NCBI RefSeq assembly: GCF_002374855.1 | Contig: NZ_NWVC01000004.1 | Span: 281,159 to 345,158 of the forward strand | Direction of reading: 5' to 3' | From: Sphingomonas adhaesiva | GTDB lineage: Bacteria > Pseudomonadota > Alphaproteobacteria > Sphingomonadales > Sphingomonadaceae | Length of the DNA: 64,000 bases | Shown: positions 26,417-34,714 of the stretch, one piece after another | Layout: the number at the start of each line of letters is the position of its first letter | How positions within the stretch are numbered: the first letter of the stretch is position 1 | Made by a program: the position numbers and the translations under genes | The notes under the pieces: model-generated | What the model was told of the DNA's origin: nothing | The model's database searches: none | The model's input: only the letters and a program-made list of their open reading frames with translations

Positions 26417-26620
26417 TCGATGCAGCGACAACCCGGCCATTGTCTAACCCGTCGACGACGTAAGGTTCGGGAGCGCGACATGGGCCGCCGACGTTGATGC
26501 ATTGGCTGGTACGGCGTAGCCCAAGCCATGCGCTGATCGCCGCTCCGTGTAACCTCGGGCTTCGTCCACTCCAGCCCGACCAGCAAACCGGCGCACGGCG
26601 TGCGCCTGAGATCCTGTGCG

Positions 26621-27118
26621 ATGGATGATGGCGCGAGCGGCGAACGAGAAGGACGGGCGGCGCGCCTTAATCCGGCGCTGCTGCGCCGCCTGCTCCGCGC
26701 CAGGGACAGGATCGATGCCGCATCACACGAGCCGTGGTCGGTCAGCCGACTGGCGGAGGTGAGCGGCGTGTCGAAGGGCCATTTTGCCCGGTGCTTCAAG
26801 GCCGCTTTCGGCATACCCCCGCATCGGTACGTTCTTTCGCGCCGCATAGAGCGCGCGAAGGCGCTGCTGCGGGACACGGAAGTCTCGGTCACCGACGTGG
26901 CCTTCCGGACGGGATGGAACAGCCTTGGCACTTTCACCCGGGTGTTCCGCGACATCGTCGAGGAAAGTCCTGCGGCGTTTCGACGGCAAGCGCGCGCCAC
27001 GCCAGCCGACTTGCAGGGCGTGCCGCATTGCTTCGTCATCGCGGCATGTCGGCCCGACCTGACAATCGCAGTTTCGGAGAAGCGGCGTCGGCGAGATGCC
27101 AATACTCTGGACTTATGA
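26621..27118 (+). CDS. AraC-family regulator (short form)
   Basis: A 165-residue regulator made of little more than the two AraC helix-turn-helix motifs (WSVSRLAEVSGVSKGHFARCFKAAFG and VTDVAFRTGWNSLGTFTRVFRDI). The ATG at 26621 is preferred to a GTG at 26600. The C-terminal tail (FVIAACRPDL...) is not part of the DNA-binding fold. It lies 15 bp from a VOC-family gene and then a DUF1801 gene, a common three-gene set, and probably controls them. Confidence 0.88.
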   Translation: MDDGASGEREGRAARLNPALLRRLLRARDRIDAASHEPWSVSRLAEVSGVSKGHFARCFKAAFGIPPHRYVLSRRIERAKALLRDTEVSVTDVAFRTGWNSLGTFTRVFRDIVEESPAAFRRQARATPADLQGVPHCFVIAACRPDLTIAVSEKRRRRDANTLDL

Positions 27119-27133
27119 CGAATGGAGCGGATC

Positions 27134-27538
27134 ATGGCTGACGGTATCGGGGTTGCTGGCATCTACGTGCACGATCAGGACGAGGCGCTCGCCTTCTACG
27201 TCGAAAAACTGGGTTTCGCCGTTCACACCGATGTGCAGAACGGCAACTTCCGCTGGCTGACGGTGCAGCACCCGGACCAGCCGGGCATCCAGCTCGGCCT
27301 GTTCAGGCCGGGACCGCCGATGGTCGACAGGGACACCGCGGATTCACTGCAGGCGGCGGTCGCCAAGGGGGCCATGCCGCCGCTGGTGCTGGTGGTCGGC
27401 GATTGCCGGGCCGCCCATGAGCGCTTCGCGGCTAGAGGGGTCGAGTTCACGCAGGAACCGGTCAGCCGGTTCGGCAGCGTCGATGCCAGCTTTCGCGACC
27501 CTTCCGGGAACGGCTGGAAGATGGTGGAAACGCGATGA
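27134..27538 (+). CDS. VOC-family (glyoxalase/bleomycin-resistance-like) protein
   Basis: A 134-residue VOC fold with the paired beta-alpha-beta modules (GIYVHDQDEALAFYVEKLGF and DCRAAHERFAARGVEF...FRDPSGNGWKMVE). The second ATG (27134), with GGAG seven bases upstream, is chosen over 27122. Such proteins bind divalent metals and act on small molecules or bind drugs; the substrate is unknown. It is the middle gene of an AraC-VOC-DUF1801 set. Confidence 0.87.
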   Translation: MADGIGVAGIYVHDQDEALAFYVEKLGFAVHTDVQNGNFRWLTVQHPDQPGIQLGLFRPGPPMVDRDTADSLQAAVAKGAMPPLVLVVGDCRAAHERFAARGVEFTQEPVSRFGSVDASFRDPSGNGWKMVETR

Positions 27539-27610
27539 CGGGCCTCCGCCCCGTGCCGAGGCCTGAATGCGCGCATCGGCGAGTTTCCGCGAATGAAAGG
27601 CGGTATTCCC

Positions 27611-28027
27611 ATGTCTGACGCCGTCGATAAGAAGATCGCGAGTCTCGGCGATTGGCGCGGCGCAATGCTGACGCGCATTCGCCGCCTCATCAAGGACGCG
27701 GTGCCCGACGTGACCGAGGAGGTGAAATGGCGAAAACCGACCAACCCGCTCGGCGTGCCGACCTGGTCGCATCACGGGATCATCTGCACCGGCGAGAGCT
27801 ACCGGGACAAGGTCAAGCTGACGTTCGCCAAAGGCAGTGCGCTGAGGGATCCGAGCGGCCTGTTCAACGCCAGCCTCACGGGTGTTCGTCGCGCGCTCGA
27901 CATTCGTGAAGAGGATCATCTCGACGAAGCGGCCTTGAAGGCGCTGTTCCGAGAGGCGGCGGCCGTAAACGCTGCCGGCAAGACGGGGGGCAGTGATCCC
28001 CGCGCTGACGGGCCGCCGCGCGCGTGA
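27611..28027 (+). CDS. DUF1801 (YdhG/YjbR-like) protein
   Basis: A 138-residue protein with the DUF1801 pattern: LTRIRRLIKDAVPDVTEEVKW, KPTNPLGVPTWSHHGIIC, DKVKLTFAKGSALRDPSGLF, DEAALKALFREAA. Function unknown. The ATG at 27611, with AAAGGCGG upstream, is preferred over 27593. Third gene of the AraC-VOC-DUF1801 set, and followed 12 bp later by a truncated regulator gene. Confidence 0.87.
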   Translation: MSDAVDKKIASLGDWRGAMLTRIRRLIKDAVPDVTEEVKWRKPTNPLGVPTWSHHGIICTGESYRDKVKLTFAKGSALRDPSGLFNASLTGVRRALDIREEDHLDEAALKALFREAAAVNAAGKTGGSDPRADGPPRA

Positions 28028-28039
28028 TAGCCTGCCGCC

Positions 28040-28336
28040 GTGCAAGACGCTGAGCATCGCCTGGCCTCGATCGGGATTCGTGCGGTCCAACCGTATGATC
28101 TCTCTCCCGGCAAGCCGACCGAGCATCGGGAGCTGCCGTCGCTGGAGCCGACGCTGGTCTTCAATACCGGCGCGCCTATCTCGATCGTCGATGCCTCGGG
28201 CAACGTCCTGAACGTGGCGACCGGCCAGGCATTCTTCGCCGGCCTTCACCAGCGGTTCTGCTTTTCTCGCTGCGGGGGCTCGCAGTCCGGGGTGCATGTG
28301 CGCTTGTCGGCGCAGGCGGCCCGGCGTCTCCTGGGG
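28040..28336 (+). pseudogene. AraC-type regulator, N-terminal ligand-domain fragment
   Basis: From a GTG at 28040 about 99 residues match the N-terminal (DUF6597-like) domain of AraC regulators: EHRELPSLEPTLVFNTGAPISI, GQAFFAGLHQRF, SGVHVRLSAQAARRLLG. Homology stops at about 28336, exactly where a truncated hydrolase gene on the other strand also ends, so the DNA-binding half was removed by a deletion. Confidence 0.65.
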
Positions 28337-28992
28337 TCGGCGGCTATGCCCCAGGCCTTGACCTTGGCGCGGGCATCCGGCGTCGCGGCAAGGGCGTTGG
28401 CGGTTCGTTCGGCGTTGGCGTCCCGCTTCGCCGGGTCGGCAGCCGTCGCAAAGAACATGTCGCGCATGGCCGCTGCCTGTGGGCGGACAGCGTCGACCGT
28501 TGCGGTCGGGGCGAACAGCGCGCCGTAGAAGGGCAGCGAGTCCATGATCATCAGCCGGCCGACATGGTCGGGATGCGCCTTGGCGAACATCAGGCTGACG
28601 AGTCCGCCCATCGAGTGGCCCACGATCGCCGGCTTGCCGAGCTTCTCCCTGACGATCAGCGTTTCGAGATTGGCGACGATTCCATCAAGGATGCCCGGCT
28701 TGAGGTTATCACCCGGCGCATCGCCACCGAAGCCGTTGACCTGGACGACATAGACGCGGTGCGAGCGGGCTAGGTCGGGAACGACGCCATCCCATACAGC
28801 GCGCGGCGAACTGAGGCCGGGGATCAGGATGACCGGGCTACCCCGGCCCGTTGCGACCACCGAGATATGCGGCATCTGGATGACCGGGGCTTCGGCGGCG
28901 GCGGACGGCGCGCAATGACCCTGCGTCGGTTGAAGGACCACGCCCAGCGTGAACAGCGAGGCGGCGATACGGAGTGGCAGGTGGCTGATCAT
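28246..28992 (-). pseudogene. Exported alpha/beta hydrolase, 3'-truncated
   Basis: A signal peptide (MISHLPLRIAASLFTLGVVLQ...) precedes an alpha/beta-hydrolase fold with the oxyanion region VILIPGLSSPRAVWDG, the nucleophile elbow VGHSMGG and a strand ending in IMDSLPFYGALF. After AWGIAADPR (about 28330) the frame runs into unrelated sequence (antisense of the AraC fragment) and stops at 28246. The cap end, the catalytic Asp and the His segment are therefore missing, and the product is probably inactive. Confidence 0.7.
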
Positions 28993-28995
28993 GGT

Positions 28996-29199
28996 TCACT
29001 CTCCCTTGGATGGACGGACGAAGACATCTTCGATGGCGAGGTCGAACACCTCGGCGATGCGGAAGGCGAGCGGCAGCGAAGGATCGTAGCGGCCGGTCTC
29101 GATGGCGATGACGCTTTGTCGCGACACCCCCAGTCGTTCGCCGAGATCGGCCTGGCTCCACCCGCGCTCGGCACGGAGGCGCTTCAGGTGGTTCTCCAT
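28996..29199 (-). CDS. Small XRE-family repressor
   Basis: A 67-residue helix-turn-helix protein (ENHLKRLRAERGWSQADLGERLGV, SRQSVIAIETGRYDPSLPLAFRIAEVFDLAIEDVF). Its ATG overlaps the stop of the membrane-protein gene (ATGA), so the two are made together. Such compact regulators paired with a small membrane protein are widespread and usually autoregulatory; the three dyads at 29620-29669 are the probable binding sites. Confidence 0.88.
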   Translation of the reverse strand: MENHLKRLRAERGWSQADLGERLGVSRQSVIAIETGRYDPSLPLAFRIAEVFDLAIEDVFVRPSKGE

Positions 29200-29600
29200 C
29201 AGCGGCGCTCGATCACGCGATTGACCAGCGCGCCGACAGCGAAGCCCGCGAACCAGATGACTGCGACCCAGAAGACGGCGAGATGCGGAGCGAGGCCGTA
29301 ATTCTCGAGGAACCCCCAGACCGTCGACAATCCTAACGCCACCGCCGATGCGATGAGAGCCTGCCGGATCCGGAGCATGCGCAAATACTCGTCGCCTTCC
29401 TCAACCAGATAACGGCCGATCACGCCGAAGATGGCCACGATCGACAGGCCCGGGACCAATGCCGCTGTATAGGCCAGGACGCCCGCATTGCCGGGATGAT
29501 CGCGGAACCAAAACGAGCCGAGGATCAGCGACGCACCATAGACCGCGGATGCGATCAGGATGTCACGATTGTACCGGCGCCGGGCGGTGTGTCGCTGCAT
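29199..29600 (-). CDS. Four-helix membrane protein paired with the XRE repressor
   Basis: A 133-residue protein with about four membrane helices (RDILIASAVYGASLILGSFW, NAGVLAYTAALVPGLSIVAIFGVIG, ALIASAVALGLSTVWGF, LAVFWVAVIWFAGFAVGALV). The ATG at 29600 has GGAGG seven bases upstream and is preferred to 29612. It is coupled to the downstream repressor gene. Function unknown; this pairing suggests a membrane-stress or signalling module. Confidence 0.8.
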   Translation of the reverse strand: MQRHTARRRYNRDILIASAVYGASLILGSFWFRDHPGNAGVLAYTAALVPGLSIVAIFGVIGRYLVEEGDEYLRMLRIRQALIASAVALGLSTVWGFLENYGLAPHLAVFWVAVIWFAGFAVGALVNRVIERR

Positions 29601-29619
29601 GTAAGCCTCCATCGAATCG

Positions 29620-29669
29620 GTAAAGGAGGCTTTACATGTAAAGGTCGGTTTACGTCAAGCTCCCTTTAC
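29620..29669. promoter_or_regulatory. Three tandem operator dyads (GTAAAG-N4-CTTTAC type)
   Basis: Site I is GTAAAG-N4-CTTTAC (29620-29635), site II GTAAAG-N4-GTTTAC (29638-29653), site III GTCAAG-N4-CTTTAC (29654-29669). They lie just upstream of the membrane-protein/XRE pair on the minus strand. Regular spacing and the shared half-site strongly suggest cooperative binding by the small repressor. Confidence 0.7.
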
Positions 29670-29747
29670 CTGGATGGAAGCCGTGTTGTTCCTCATGGAG
29701 AAGGATGGATGGCTTCGCAGACGGCCGCCTGGGGCAAGCCGCGAAGT

Positions 29748-29864
29748 TTAGGCAGCGTGGACAAACTTGAGCCAGTATCTGGCCGTAGCGAGATGGACCA
29801 TGCTGAGGAAGCCGTTGGCAAGTTGGTCGTATCTGGTGGCGATGGCACGGTTGATCTTCAGGTG
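29748..29864 (-). mobile_element. 3' end of an IS5-family transposase
   Basis: Thirty-eight residues ([15 protein letters not shown], then [23 protein letters not shown]) match the extreme C-terminus of IS5-group transposases. They are fused in frame to the trpS-like fragment upstream. The rest of the transposase, with the DDE site, is absent. The IS end itself was not located with confidence. Confidence 0.7.
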
Positions 29865-30332
29865 GTCCTCGCCGACCGGGACGACGCCCGCCTTGAAGGC
29901 GGTGATGTCCGCCGCCTGCGCGGCAGGATAGCAGAGGAAGCCAGCGGGGATGTCGCGGCCGAACCCCCGCGCGTGGATCTCGTCCTTGATCGTCGGATTG
30001 CGCTCGAGGCGGGCGACCGACACGAAGTTGAGATAGAGCAAGGTCAACTCGGCAAGCGCGGGCAATGCGGACTGCACGCAGATCGTCGACACCGAGGGGT
30101 CGATGCCGACCGCAAGATAATCGAGCGCGACCTCGATCACGTTGCGGCGGACCTTGCCCGGGTCGTTCGCATTGTCGGTCACCGCCTGCGTATCGGCCAG
30201 CAGGACGTATTGCTCGTGGCTGTACTGCAATGCGACCCGATTCCGCAGCGAGCCGACATAATGGCCGAGGTGCAGCGGTCCTGTGGTACGATCACCGGTC
30301 AGGATCACGGGCCGCGAGGATCGAGGGGACAT
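29865..30332 (-). pseudogene. trpS: Tryptophanyl-tRNA synthetase, 3'-truncated
   Basis: About 156 N-terminal residues of a class I tryptophanyl-tRNA synthetase: HIGH-like motif [60 protein letters not shown]. At about 29865 the gene runs in frame into an IS5-family transposase tail, so the KMSKS half and the anticodon domain are gone (a full enzyme is about 330-350 residues). It would have been a second, island-borne TrpRS. The upstream leader has features suggestive of tryptophan control. Confidence 0.75.
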
Positions 30333-30334
30333 AG

Positions 30335-30358
30335 GGCAGTTCTCCGAGGGGAACTGCC
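30335..30358 (-). promoter_or_regulatory. Hairpin at the trpS-like start
   Basis: On the minus strand GGCAGTTC and GAACTGCC pair as an 8-bp stem (30351-30358 with 30335-30342), ending three bases before the ATG. A GGAG ribosome-binding sequence lies in the loop/3' stem, so the structure could limit translation. Confidence 0.4.
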
Positions 30359-30447
30359 GCTGCTGTCGCCGGTTTTCGGATATGAGGGGCCGCCGAGAGC
30401 AGCGACCGGGTCAACGAGAAAATGACAGGCCGCGCTTAGATCGCGGG

Positions 30448-30486
30448 TCACCAGCAATGCGAAAGGATCGACGAGCGGGCTGTCAT
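30448..30486 (-). CDS. Candidate 12-residue leader peptide ending in Trp
   Basis: Upstream of the trpS-like gene, on the same strand, ATG at 30486 opens a 12-codon frame, MTARSSILSHCW, with TGG immediately before TGA. A tryptophan codon at the end of a short leader is the arrangement expected for ribosome-stalling or charging-sensitive attenuation. The evidence is only positional; a short frame with one Trp can occur by chance. Confidence 0.3.
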   Translation of the reverse strand: MTARSSILSHCW

Positions 30487-30525
30487 GCCGCCATCATAGC
30501 GGATCGCGGCGACAAGCCAAGCGCG

Positions 30526-31324
30526 TCACCGAATGGCGTTTCCGAGGAAAACCAGTGCCGATGCAAGGCGGCCGTCGGCATCGTCGCCGTGCCCGATTCC
30601 GGGGATGAGGCGCCAGTGATGGGGCACGTCCAACTCCCCCATCAAATCATGCAAATACATGGCGCCATCGTGTAACCTGAACTCGTCGCGATCGCCGCAT
30701 TCGAGCCGGATGGACAGTCCAGACAGCCGGATGGCGTCGCGCCGGCTACGCAAAAGCGCGGGCACGCAATTCTCTGCATAGCGCTCGGGTGTTTCTCCCA
30801 TGCTGCGGTTCAGTTCGTCAAGGATTCCCGGCCGATTGTGCTCGGGCACGGCCATGGAGCGTTCCGCCGGAAAGATTGCAGGGCAGGACGCCGCGACGGC
30901 GCGGAAGCGGTCCAGCTGGCGGAAGGCGAGCTTGAGCGCACCATAGCCGCCCATCGAAAAGCCCAGCACCACGCGGATGCCGTTCAGCGGGAGCAGCGTG
31001 GCGATAAACTCCGGCAGTTCAATCGCCACGAGGCGTTCCCACGCAGGGCCGCCCGGCTGGTCGATATAGAAGCCGTTGCGGGTCGGCACGCTCGCGCAGG
31101 CCACAATCGCGGGCGGCAGCGTGCCATCCAGCCACGCCACGTCATTAGGTCGACTTGGCGCCCTCCAATATGCCGGCCGATGACATGGCGCCGTGAAGAT
31201 GGAAGATCAGCGCGAGCGGCCCGGTCGATGACGACGGGGGCGGCACCAGCACGGCATATTCCACCTGTTGGCCGGCCATGCGGCTATCGAACGCGTCCCT
31301 GATCAGGAGGCTGTCATTCGTCAT
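30526..31324 (-). pseudogene. Esterase (EsteraseD/PHB-depolymerase type), frameshifted
   Basis: Two minus-strand frames together make one esterase. The N-terminal part (MTNDSLLIRDAFDS...LALIFHLHGAMSSAGILEGAK, from 31324) hits a stop at 31145-31147. The remainder (AWLDGTLPPAIVACASVPTRNG, nucleophile elbow GFSMGGYGALK, VECGDRDEF-like acid strand, final GIGHGDD with the catalytic His) continues in another frame from about 31140. The shift near 31140-31150 breaks the gene; a single-base sequencing error would be the alternative. Confidence 0.65.
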
Positions 31325-31478
31325 TGGCTTGGGCCGTCCAGTAGGTGCGACCATGCCGCCACCGAAGCGGGTGCAAGATAGAGGACGGTTCTCCGAGCGT
31401 CTGCGGGGGCAACTTCAGGTTCGCCAGGACTCTGACGACTGTCTTCGCTCCCGCAGCTTCGGCCTCTCTCGTCCCGGA

Positions 31479-31952
31479 TCAGCGCCCGTTCAAGCGGCAA
31501 TCGAGCGACCCGCGTCCAGTCGACGCATCCCAGTCTAGGAAGGTAACGGTTACGCCGTGCATGCGGCCCGCGCCATCCCTTGCAAGGCACTGCTGGGACG
31601 CGCCTGGCCGTGTTGGAAGATACAAGGGGCATTCGACATGGTTGGTGCGCAACCCGGCTCTCAAAAGCGGCGTCATGCACGCTGGTCCGACTTGTCCTGA
31701 CGGCATCATCGTCCCTCGTGGCCCCGGTCGGCCGAACTGCCGCCGGGGAGCACGATAACGCTGTGGGTAAACGGTGTTGGCCTCGCCGACATGAGACCCC
31801 GGTCCGAAACGGGGGACCGGAGCGACCGGTTCTACCACCTGCGCAATGGCGGCGCCTCCGATCGCCATGCCCACAATGGCGAGCAAACCTAGCTTCGCGC
31901 CGATAGACCGCGATGCGCGATAGAAAACGGCGCTTTGGCGATGATTTTTCAT
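31479..31952 (-). CDS. Exported hypothetical protein
   Basis: A 157-residue protein with an N-terminal signal sequence (SIGAKLGLLAIVGMAIGGAAIAQ) and a Pro/Arg/Gly-rich mature part containing three or four cysteines (GPACMTP, ECPLY, QQCLA, LDCRL). A GGAGA sequence about ten bases before the ATG supports expression. No family is recognised. Confidence 0.5.
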   Translation of the reverse strand: MKNHRQSAVFYRASRSIGAKLGLLAIVGMAIGGAAIAQVVEPVAPVPRFGPGSHVGEANTVYPQRYRAPRRQFGRPGPRGTMMPSGQVGPACMTPLLRAGLRTNHVECPLYLPTRPGASQQCLARDGAGRMHGVTVTFLDWDASTGRGSLDCRLNGR

Positions 31953-32020
31953 CAGGTAAATCTCCGATAGAAATCAAGCGAGCAGCTTCAGGTGGCTGGC
32001 GATTTGCGGTCTGGTTGACG

Positions 32021-32446
32021 CTAATCGGGCATCCACTGCGCAATCGTCCATTCATGGCCGGATGGGTCGCGCACCCGGCCATACAGTTCGCCCCAGAATT
32101 GGCGTTCCATCGGCACGACGATGGTTGCGCCCGCGTCCAGGGCGGCCCCCCACGTCGACGCAGCGTCCTTGACCTGGAGGTGAAGCGTGACGGTCGTTCG
32201 GTTTCGATCCGTCGGTGCGACGCTGCCGCCGCCGTAGGAGGCGGAGTCGCTGAATTCGTCCATCACGATCAGCGTTGACCCGCCGATGACGAGGCGCAGG
32301 TGCATGATGCGGCGCGAGCCGTCATTGGCCGGCATGCGGGCGACCTCGATTGCGCCGTAGGCCTGCTTGTAGAATTCGGCTGCGGCGGCGGAGTCCGCGA
32401 CGGTGAGGATCGGCGTGACGCCGATCGGCGGTTCATCCGACGACAT
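32021..32446 (-). CDS. PhnB-like VOC-family protein
   Basis: A 141-residue VOC protein of the PhnB/YdfR type: VTPILTVADSAAAAEFYKQAYGA, HLRLVIGGSTLIVMDEF, VTLHLQVKDAASTWGAALDAGAT, QFWGELYGRVRDPSGHEWTIAQ. It probably binds a small ligand, possibly with a metal; the substrate is unknown. It lies 48 bp downstream of an exported propeller-like gene on the same strand. Confidence 0.87.
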   Translation of the reverse strand: MSSDEPPIGVTPILTVADSAAAAEFYKQAYGAIEVARMPANDGSRRIMHLRLVIGGSTLIVMDEFSDSASYGGGSVAPTDRNRTTVTLHLQVKDAASTWGAALDAGATIVVPMERQFWGELYGRVRDPSGHEWTIAQWMPD

Positions 32447-32494
32447 GGCCGCGATCCTCCAAAATGGGCGGGGCCGCGCTTGCGTTGCTCGCCG

Positions 32495-33088
32495 TCACGA
32501 TACCGTCCACCGCTTGGCGCCGAGCCATTGAGCCAAGGCACGCTCCGGATCGTCGCCGTCCGAACCGGGGACCATCGCCACCTCGCGGCCATCGGGCTTG
32601 ACGATGACGAAGGGATCGAACGAACCGTTGCCGTTCTGCCGGTAGCGGTGTTGCTGGACCACGAGGAACCCGCGCCACGGACCGCTGCGCAGGACGCCGT
32701 ACAGGGCGCCATCGGTGACGTAGCGTATCGCCCCGGTGCGGACCGCAACCTGATGGATAGCCGGTGAGGTCGCGTAGGCGTCCGCCTCGACATAGACATA
32801 GCCGCCATCCAGCGAAAAGTCGGGATTGGCGAGGCTGGAGAGGTTGCGCTTGGGATCGTTGGAGTAGCGGCCACGATAGAGTTCGCGGCTTTGCCCGGTG
32901 CGGGTGTCGGTCAGCCAGAGCGATGCAGGCGCCTGGCCGCTCGCGCCGGCGGTGCCCCGGGTAGGCCGGGTCGAGGCGACGAAACGGCCATCGGGCGAGC
33001 GCGCGCTGGGGCGATCCGCCGCCGTTGCAGGTGGCGGCAGCACCATCGTCGCGATGGTGAGCATGATCGCTGGTCGCAGGGTTCGCAT
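32495..33088 (-). CDS. Exported WD40/TolB-like hypothetical protein
   Basis: A 197-residue protein with a signal peptide (MRTLRPAIMLTIATMVLPPPATAA) and short propeller-type repeats (ARSPDGRFVASTRP, NPDFSLDGGYVYVE, VRTGAIRYVTDGALYGV). AAGGAGAGG precedes the ATG at 33088, which fixes the start. Function unknown. It is short for a complete propeller, so it may itself be a reduced family member. Confidence 0.7.
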   Translation of the reverse strand: MRTLRPAIMLTIATMVLPPPATAADRPSARSPDGRFVASTRPTRGTAGASGQAPASLWLTDTRTGQSRELYRGRYSNDPKRNLSSLANPDFSLDGGYVYVEADAYATSPAIHQVAVRTGAIRYVTDGALYGVLRSGPWRGFLVVQQHRYRQNGNGSFDPFVIVKPDGREVAMVPGSDGDDPERALAQWLGAKRWTVS

Positions 33089-33332
33089 GACCTCTCCTTC
33101 GTTCAAACGGTGAATGCAGTGGGACCGCCGCCGCATGCTCGGCCTCGGACCAGTCCGATTGACAGGTTGGTTTCGTCGGCGCAGTCTTGTCGCTGGTTGA
33201 TGCCGCCGGCCGCTCGCGCCCGACAGGGCATGGTGAAGGCATCGTGACCATATCCTTTCACCGGACAGTCCACCGGCGATGGATCGGCAAGGCGAGCACC
33301 CGATGACCCGTCGCCGGGATTGAGGAACTGTC

Positions 33333-33866
33333 ATGACCACGATCGATCAGGCCAAAGCCATGGCCAAGCGCTTGCGCGCCGCCTTGTCCGCGCACGGCAC
33401 CGACATCCCGCATTCCACCAGCCTCGAGCTGGTCGCATCCCAACTCGGCCACCGCGACTGGAACACCGCCGCTGCCCGCCTGCCGGCCGCCCAAGCCGAG
33501 GGAATCACCTTCCGTCAGGCGATCCCGATCCTGCGGATCTTCGACGTCGCCAAGGCACGCGAATTCTACTGTGACTTTCTGGGCTTTTCCGTGACGATGG
33601 AGCATCGGCACGAGCCGGGCCTGCCGCTCTACATGGCGGTCGAGCGCGCCGGGCTCGAACTGCACCTCAGCGAGCATCACGGCGATGCCAGCCCCGGCTC
33701 CACCTGCTTCGTCTGGATGACGGGCGTGGTCGCCTTCCAGGCCGAGCTGATCGCGAAGAACTATGGCTATGGTCGTCCGGGTATCGAGGACCTGCCGTGG
33801 GGGCGTCAGGTCGAGGTCGCCGACCCGTTCGGCAATCGCATCCGTTTTTGCGAGCGCAAAGGATGA
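33333..33866 (+). CDS. Glyoxalase-superfamily protein with N-terminal helical domain
   Basis: A 177-residue two-part protein. Residues 1-60 (AKAMAKRLRAALSAHGTDIPHS, LELVASQLGHRDWNTAAARL) form the helical domain often fused to bleomycin-resistance-like folds. Residues 65-177 form a VOC domain (PILRIFDVAKAREFYCDFLGF, ELHLSEHHGDASPGS, ADPFGNRIRFCE). The latter is close to bleomycin-binding proteins, but resistance is not established for this subgroup. Confidence 0.85.
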   Translation: MTTIDQAKAMAKRLRAALSAHGTDIPHSTSLELVASQLGHRDWNTAAARLPAAQAEGITFRQAIPILRIFDVAKAREFYCDFLGFSVTMEHRHEPGLPLYMAVERAGLELHLSEHHGDASPGSTCFVWMTGVVAFQAELIAKNYGYGRPGIEDLPWGRQVEVADPFGNRIRFCERKG

Positions 33867-33916
33867 GCTTCGGGATGGCCGCTTCGTGATCGGTAGCATG
33901 GCGGCCATCCCAACCA

Positions 33917-34273
33917 TCACGCCGCCTCGTGGGACAGGATGTTCAGCAACCGTCCGAACGGATCACGCACGAAGAAGCGATGCACGCCCCAAGGCTCATG
34001 GGCCGGGCCATAGGTGATCTCGTGCCCGGCCGCGACGAGCCGCGCATGCACGCTGTCCAGATCATCGACCTCGATCGACAGGTCGGGGACAGGTGTACCG
34101 GAGCCGCCTTCACTCGCGAAGCTGACCTGCGGCACCGCATGGCCGGACCCAATGAAGGTGACGATCCAGCCATGGTCCATGCCGATCGTCATGCCCAGCA
34201 TGTCGCCGTAGAAGGCGCTTGCGCGGCCGACGTCTACGGTGGCGATGTTGGGAACGATCCGGGTCACGCTCAT
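33917..34273 (-). CDS. VOC-family protein
   Basis: A 118-residue single-domain VOC protein (VPNIATVDVGRASAFYGDMLGM, VDDLDSVHARLVAAGHEITYGPA, RFFVRDPFGRLLNIL). It is the last gene of a minus-strand set: XRE-cupin regulator, NTF2-like protein, VOC protein, with 21 bp to its upstream neighbour. Substrate unknown. Confidence 0.86.
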   Translation of the reverse strand: MSVTRIVPNIATVDVGRASAFYGDMLGMTIGMDHGWIVTFIGSGHAVPQVSFASEGGSGTPVPDLSIEVDDLDSVHARLVAAGHEITYGPAHEPWGVHRFFVRDPFGRLLNILSHEAA

Positions 34274-34294
34274 GCTCGTCTCCCTTGCTGGCCG

Positions 34295-34714
34295 TCAATC
34301 GGCTTCCCAGGCGATGGCGGCGATGCGCCAGCCCTGCTGTTTCTTCACGAGCTGGATGAACTTGGCGCCGCTGCCCGCGTAAGGCGCGCCGTCCCGCCGT
34401 CCGCTCTTGGCGTAGGTCGAGTGGCGCGAAGCGATGCCGCGCAGCACCTGGGTGCTGGCACCCGTCTCCCATTCGTGGAAGTCCGTCAGCGTGCCGTCGG
34501 CCAGCATCCGGGCACGCGGCGCGATGAAGGTTTCCACCGTCATCGTCTCGACGCCCGCCACGCCAGCGCACACGATCATCGCTTCCGGCAGAAACACGTC
34601 GATGAGTCGATCCGCAGCGGTCCTGCGGTCACCACGGTTATCGAAGGCCGCGTAGAAGTCCGCGACCAGTGCATTGATCGCCGCCTCGTCATCTTGGTCG
34701 ACCTCGATTGTCAT
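34295..34714 (-). CDS. NTF2-like (SnoaL-type) protein
   Basis: A 139-residue alpha+beta-barrel protein (DEAAINALVADFYAAFDNRGD, LIDVFLPEAMIV, GASTQVLRGIASRHSTYAKSG, KFIQLVKKQQGWRIAAIAWE). Such folds bind small molecules or catalyse isomerisations. Its ATG at 34714 overlaps the stop of the XRE-cupin gene (ATGA), so it is translated with it. Confidence 0.82.
   Translation of the reverse strand: MTIEVDQDDEAAINALVADFYAAFDNRGDRRTAADRLIDVFLPEAMIVCAGVAGVETMTVETFIAPRARMLADGTLTDFHEWETGASTQVLRGIASRHSTYAKSGRRDGAPYAGSGAKFIQLVKKQQGWRIAAIAWEAD

Noticed and set aside
30333..30525. T-box riboswitch upstream of the trpS-like gene
   Set aside because: No T-box consensus (TGGNACC with an antiterminator) or specifier-loop architecture is visible; only the short leader frame and one hairpin are supportable.
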